Made by a program: the position numbers and the translations under genes. The notes below the pieces were generated by a model that worked only from the letters and a program-made list of their open reading frames with translations, was not told the origin of the DNA and did not search any database. Below are positions 19,618 to 22,542 of a DNA stretch of 22,542 nucleotides, piece after piece. This stretch comes from a virus, in IMG/VR virus record IMGVR_UViG_3300044984_002043, positions 1-22,542 of that record. The stretch is one strand, 5' to 3'. Position 1 is the stretch's first letter. Each line of letters begins with the position of its first letter.

Positions 19618-21519
19618 TCAATATGCTCCTGCGGCGCGATTTAATCCATAAGCATTCGACATGGCGGCCGGCACGGCACCGCGCCCGTCGCTGATGTCGC
19701 CGGCAATCGAGCGCTTCACCTGTTCGACGAACACGTCGACGATGCTCACGCCGCCCTGCTGGCGCTGTTCGGTTTTGCCGCCGTTGCCGGGGGATTCGAT
19801 GACGTTGACGACGGTGGTGCTGCCGCCAATCTGGTTATTGGCCGTTACATGGCCGGAGCTACCCCCCATCGACAGCAGCTCGGGGCCGTTTTCGCCGACC
19901 AGGTAAGTTCCACCAGAGGAAACCGGCCCGCCAGAGGCGCGTGCGCCTGACAATCCCGCTGAATCTGACGACCCGAATAGACTGCCAACGATGCCCGATA
20001 GCCCGCCGACACTTTTCCACAGATCCGTCATCATCGTTTGCGTCTGCAGGCGGATCAGGTCGCGCACCATGGAATTGATGACATCACTGAAGCTGGTTTT
20101 GCCGCCCATAGCGAAGTCAGCCACGGCATCGCCCATGCGGCCGAAGGAGTTGGTGATGGCCATCTCGACGCTGCTGGTTTCCTTGGCGACTTTTTCAATC
20201 TTCTCGACGATCTCCTTGGTGGATTCCGCCATCGGGTCGAGCTTTTCCTGCGCATCGAATACCGCGCGGGCATAGGTGTCCCAATTGATTGCACCCGCTT
20301 CGAGCAGCTTGTTGAGGCGGGTGTATTCCTCGTTGAGCTGCTCCATGGGCAAGCGCGTCTGCTCGAATACCCGCTGGCCTTCTTTGGTTAGCTGGGCCGC
20401 CAGCGCTTCTTCGGCGGACTTCTTTATGTCTTTGGCAGCTTTGGTGGCCTTTGCGGCGGCGGCAACGATAGGCGCAGCAATGCCCCCTGTCGTCTCGGCT
20501 TTCTTGCCTTCAGCCTCGCCAGCGGCGCCGATATTCATGATGCGCGCCTGGAAGGCGTCAAGCTCGGTGCGGGCCTTGGCGGCATCGGCTTTCATCATGT
20601 CGCCGATGAGGCTGGCGCCCTTGAAATCCAGCGTTGCTAGGCTGGCGAGCTGCGCGGCGATGCCGCCGATTTCCTGCCCGGTCATCTTGAAGACGAAGGC
20701 GACATCGGAGCCGACGACGGCGAGCGTCTGAAAGAGCGTTTTTGCGGCAGCAGCGGGCACTGATACCAGGTCGGTATTCTTGGCCAACGCGAGGAATTCT
20801 TCAGAGGCGCGCTGCATGGTCGGCAGCAGCGCAGAGGTCATTTGTATTACAAGCCCGCTTTGCGTCTTGCCGATGCGGGTCAGGTTGTCGTTGAAGGCTT
20901 CGGCCTGGCTGGTCACATCCTTGCTGATGACGAGGCCAAGCGCGCGGGCCTCTTCCGCCATCTGCTTGAGTCCTTCGGCGCCGGAGTTCAAAAACGGCAC
21001 CATTTCTGCGCCTTTCTTGCCCATCAACTCCATGGCCAGCGCGGATTTTTCTGCGCCATCCTTGTAGCCGGCGAACTTTTCGGAAAGCTCTTTAATTACG
21101 ACATCGGCGGTCTTGAGTTCGCCGCCGGCCGTCTTGACGTTGATGCCCATCGCTTCGAATGCCGGGTTGCCATCGGCAATCGAGCGATTGAGCTTGCTCA
21201 TCGCGCACTGGAATGATTCGGCATTCAGCCCGGAAAGCTCGGCGGCATATTGCAGCTCGGACAGCGCTTCGGTGGTTACGCCGATCTTTTGCGCTGCCTT
21301 GCCCAGCTCGTCGGCACCGTCGACCACGCTTTTCATGGCGGCGGCAAAGGTCACTGCACCACCAACCAGTGCGGCGCCAATCGCGGCGCCGAGCTGATTG
21401 GCCGACTTCATCATGTCGTCCATGCGCTGCTTCGACAGGTAGGCCGCCTTATCCATCGCGCCGGTGAATTGGGCGGTGTTGGCGGACAGGCTGACGACGA
21501 GTTCACCCAGGGTTGCCAT
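19618..21519 (-). CDS. Tail tape measure protein
   Basis: The 633-residue protein starts MATLGELVVSLSANTAQFTG, the standard tape-measure opening. It has a hydrophobic stretch near residues 40-62 (LGAAIGAALVGGAVTFAAAM) and long helices to the end, with a Gly/Ser-rich section near 540-580 (SSGGTYLVGENGPELLSMGG), a known feature. It sets tail length; with roughly 1.5 angstrom per residue this suggests a tail of about 95 nm (inference). It follows the chaperone frames. Confidence 0.85.
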   Translation of the reverse strand: MATLGELVVSLSANTAQFTGAMDKAAYLSKQRMDDMMKSANQLGAAIGAALVGGAVTFAAAMKSVVDGADELGKAAQKIGVTTEALSELQYAAELSGLNAESFQCAMSKLNRSIADGNPAFEAMGINVKTAGGELKTADVVIKELSEKFAGYKDGAEKSALAMELMGKKGAEMVPFLNSGAEGLKQMAEEARALGLVISKDVTSQAEAFNDNLTRIGKTQSGLVIQMTSALLPTMQRASEEFLALAKNTDLVSVPAAAAKTLFQTLAVVGSDVAFVFKMTGQEIGGIAAQLASLATLDFKGASLIGDMMKADAAKARTELDAFQARIMNIGAAGEAEGKKAETTGGIAAPIVAAAAKATKAAKDIKKSAEEALAAQLTKEGQRVFEQTRLPMEQLNEEYTRLNKLLEAGAINWDTYARAVFDAQEKLDPMAESTKEIVEKIEKVAKETSSVEMAITNSFGRMGDAVADFAMGGKTSFSDVINSMVRDLIRLQTQTMMTDLWKSVGGLSGIVGSLFGSSDSAGLSGARASGGPVSSGGTYLVGENGPELLSMGGSSGHVTANNQIGGSTTVVNVIESPGNGGKTEQRQQGGVSIVDVFVEQVKRSIAGDISDGRGAVPAAMSNAYGLNRAAGAY

Positions 21520-21524
21520 TTACT

Positions 21525-21740
21525 TTACTTTCCTTTGAATAGAGCCGCCTTGAGTTGGGCGGCGTGCTCTTCCGGTGCGATTGCAGGCGCGGGCGCGGCG
21601 GGTGGGTTTTCTTTCCACTGAAAAAACGCCATCCACTCGCTGATTTCGCGGCTATCCATCCGCCGCAGCATTTCCCCGACCGGGAGGCCGAGCTTTTCCG
21701 CCAGATGAAAATAGAAGCGGCGCTCCGGTCGGGCGGTCAG
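21525..21740 (-). CDS. Tail chaperone T-type extension (made by -1 frameshift)
   Basis: A frame without its own start begins where the upstream chaperone ends: LTARPERRFYFHLAEKLGLP, continuing to a typical REISEWMAFFQWKENPPAAP and ending AALFKGK. The helix-turn-helix with EWMAFF is a hallmark of phage tail T proteins. It is in the -1 frame from the upstream gene and would add 71 residues to make a GT-type fusion of about 190. Its stop lies five bases before the tape-measure ATG. No start codon with a ribosome binding site is seen, so frameshifting is the likely route. Confidence 0.8.
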   Translation of the reverse strand: MTARPERRFYFHLAEKLGLPVGEMLRRMDSREISEWMAFFQWKENPPAAPAPAIAPEEHAAQLKAALFKGK

Positions 21741-22096
21741 TTTCCCTTGAGCTGCTCCACGTCTTCATTGGTCAGGCCGTTGAGGCGCTGCGCCACTTTG
21801 CAGACGCGCTCGAGCGCGGCGGATGACTTGCGACCGAGCATGACGACATCCTTGTCGTCGAACAGACGGTTGCCGCTTTCATCGACGACGGTGGCCGCCA
21901 CCAGGCGGGCGCGGATGTTTTCCATATTGGTGCGGGCCTTGCCGCCATCGGCAACCACCAGGGATTGCTCCCAGGCGTCGCGCGCCGCACCGGTCATGCC
22001 GCTGACGATGACCTCGCCGCCCCACTCGGGGACGGCGACGATCTCGGTCATCATGTCGTTGGCTTCGAGGATCTGGCTACGATTGAGCGCCATCAT
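21737..22096 (-). CDS. Tail assembly chaperone (G-type)
   Basis: The 119-residue protein (MMALNRSQILEANDMMTEIV, AARDAWEQSLVV) is the first frame of the two-frame chaperone encoded before tape measures. ATG 22096 shares one base with the tail-tube stop; the frame extends three more bases to a TTG, which I reject. Near its end the zero-frame codons GGA AAC TGA form the slippery GGGAAAC. It coats the tape measure during tail assembly. Confidence 0.8.
   Translation of the reverse strand: MMALNRSQILEANDMMTEIVAVPEWGGEVIVSGMTGAARDAWEQSLVVADGGKARTNMENIRARLVAATVVDESGNRLFDDKDVVMLGRKSSAALERVCKVAQRLNGLTNEDVEQLKGN
21740..21746 (-). promoter_or_regulatory. Programmed -1 frameshift site GGGAAAC
   Basis: On the minus strand the heptamer G GGA AAC fits X XXY YYZ and sits one codon before the TGA of the chaperone gene. 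Slipping back one base moves the ribosome into the frame of the T-type extension. Lambda uses GGGAAAG at the same place between G and T. Confidence 0.85.
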
Positions 22097-22542
22097 CAAG
22101 CCCAGGTGACGCTGCCGGAGATGCGCAGGGCAATGCTCGAGGTGACAACGCCATCGACACCGCCGGCGGTCGGCATGGCCTTGGCAAAGGCGGTGAAGGT
22201 GGCGACTTCGGCATTCGGCAAGGTGAGCTTGTATGTCTTGAGCGTGCCGGCGACCTTGCTGGCGCGCAAAGCTGTCTGGCCGGCATCGCTATTCACCTGG
22301 TTCAACTCGAAGCTGAAGCCGCCCGAATCGACCAGACCGAGGCGGAATTCCTTGGCGGTGCTGGCCAGCGTGGTGACATCGATCTCGGCGGCCTGGCCAT
22401 CGAATCCGCTAAAGCTCTTGACTTCGCTGATGCCGGTAAAGGTGACCGGCGTGGCGGTGCCGCCCGAGGTATAGGTGAGGCCGAGCGTGTTGGCGTCGAC
22501 GGTGATGGTGTTGGCCGTGACGTGCGTGATGACGTAGGACTT
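22096..22542 (-). CDS. Major tail tube protein (5' end outside the window)
   Basis: The frame is open to the right edge, so the start is not seen; 148 residues are visible. They include DVTTLASTAKEFRLGLVDSG then GFSFELNQVN, and LPNAEVATFTAFAKAMPTAG near the end, a pattern found in siphophage tail tube proteins. It is upstream of the chaperone frames, as expected. An internal start at 22305 is not used. The product forms hexameric rings of the tail tube. Confidence 0.8.
   Translation of the reverse strand, partial: KSYVITHVTANTITVDANTLGLTYTSGGTATPVTFTGISEVKSFSGFDGQAAEIDVTTLASTAKEFRLGLVDSGGFSFELNQVNSDAGQTALRASKVAGTLKTYKLTLPNAEVATFTAFAKAMPTAGGVDGVVTSSIALRISGSVTWA

Noticed and set aside
18730-19644. 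304-residue open frame on the plus strand
   Set aside because: Antisense to the DUF1833 and minor tail genes, which have clear family patterns.

Overview
The window is most likely part of a lambda-like temperate phage (siphovirus type) of a GC-rich proteobacterium. A betaproteobacterial host is my best guess, from the style of the tail module, the DUF4224/integrase pair and the attC sites; this is recognition by eye, not a database result. No host housekeeping gene, rRNA or tRNA is visible.

Layout. 1-448 has no gene but holds a large hairpin and a dense cluster of CGTTCC/GGAACG repeats, a candidate replication origin beside the replication ATPase gene. 449-2917 (minus strand) is a packed early operon: ribbon-helix-helix protein, small conserved phage protein, two unknowns (one AT-rich) and a RepA-like AAA ATPase. 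2918-3416 is the lysogeny switch: a Cro/CI-type repressor (minus), a terminator, two divergent promoters with consensus -35 boxes, and three identical operator cores. 3417-6635 (plus) is an early operon of short genes joined by ATGA or TGATG overlaps, including winged-helix proteins and an SSB-like protein.

6587-11366 is the exceptional part: ten integron attC-type recombination sites, all in one orientation, separating nine complete gene cassettes, with a tenth cassette-like gene after the last site. No integron integrase is present. The cassettes encode a TSPPY DNA methyltransferase, a KxDG RNA ligase, a protein resembling the Acb2/Tad1 cyclic-nucleotide sponges, a zinc-ribbon protein, a membrane protein on the opposite strand, and several unknown small proteins. 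A truncated methyltransferase fragment joins an attC-like half site and looks like the scar of recombination at a secondary site. A short translated leader (VPPAPTFE) recurs in three cassettes and is nearly identical to part of a gene in the phage's own early operon.

11691-12837 (plus) carries an excisionase-like DUF4224 protein and a phage tyrosine integrase, then a bidirectional terminator and a repeat-bearing region that may be attP. From the right edge back to 13127 (minus strand) runs a continuous late operon: tail tube, tail chaperone with a -1 frameshift extension, tape measure, minor tail proteins, NlpC/P60 peptidase, J-like tip protein, fibre, fibre-assembly protein, M15 endolysin, holin and two small proteins. 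The order tail tip - attP region - int - xis is that of lambda. It is uninterrupted here, so the sequence may be an unintegrated phage genome.

Overall reading (inference): an otherwise ordinary temperate phage has a captured integron cassette array in its early/accessory region, and several cassette products would plausibly help it against host defences.
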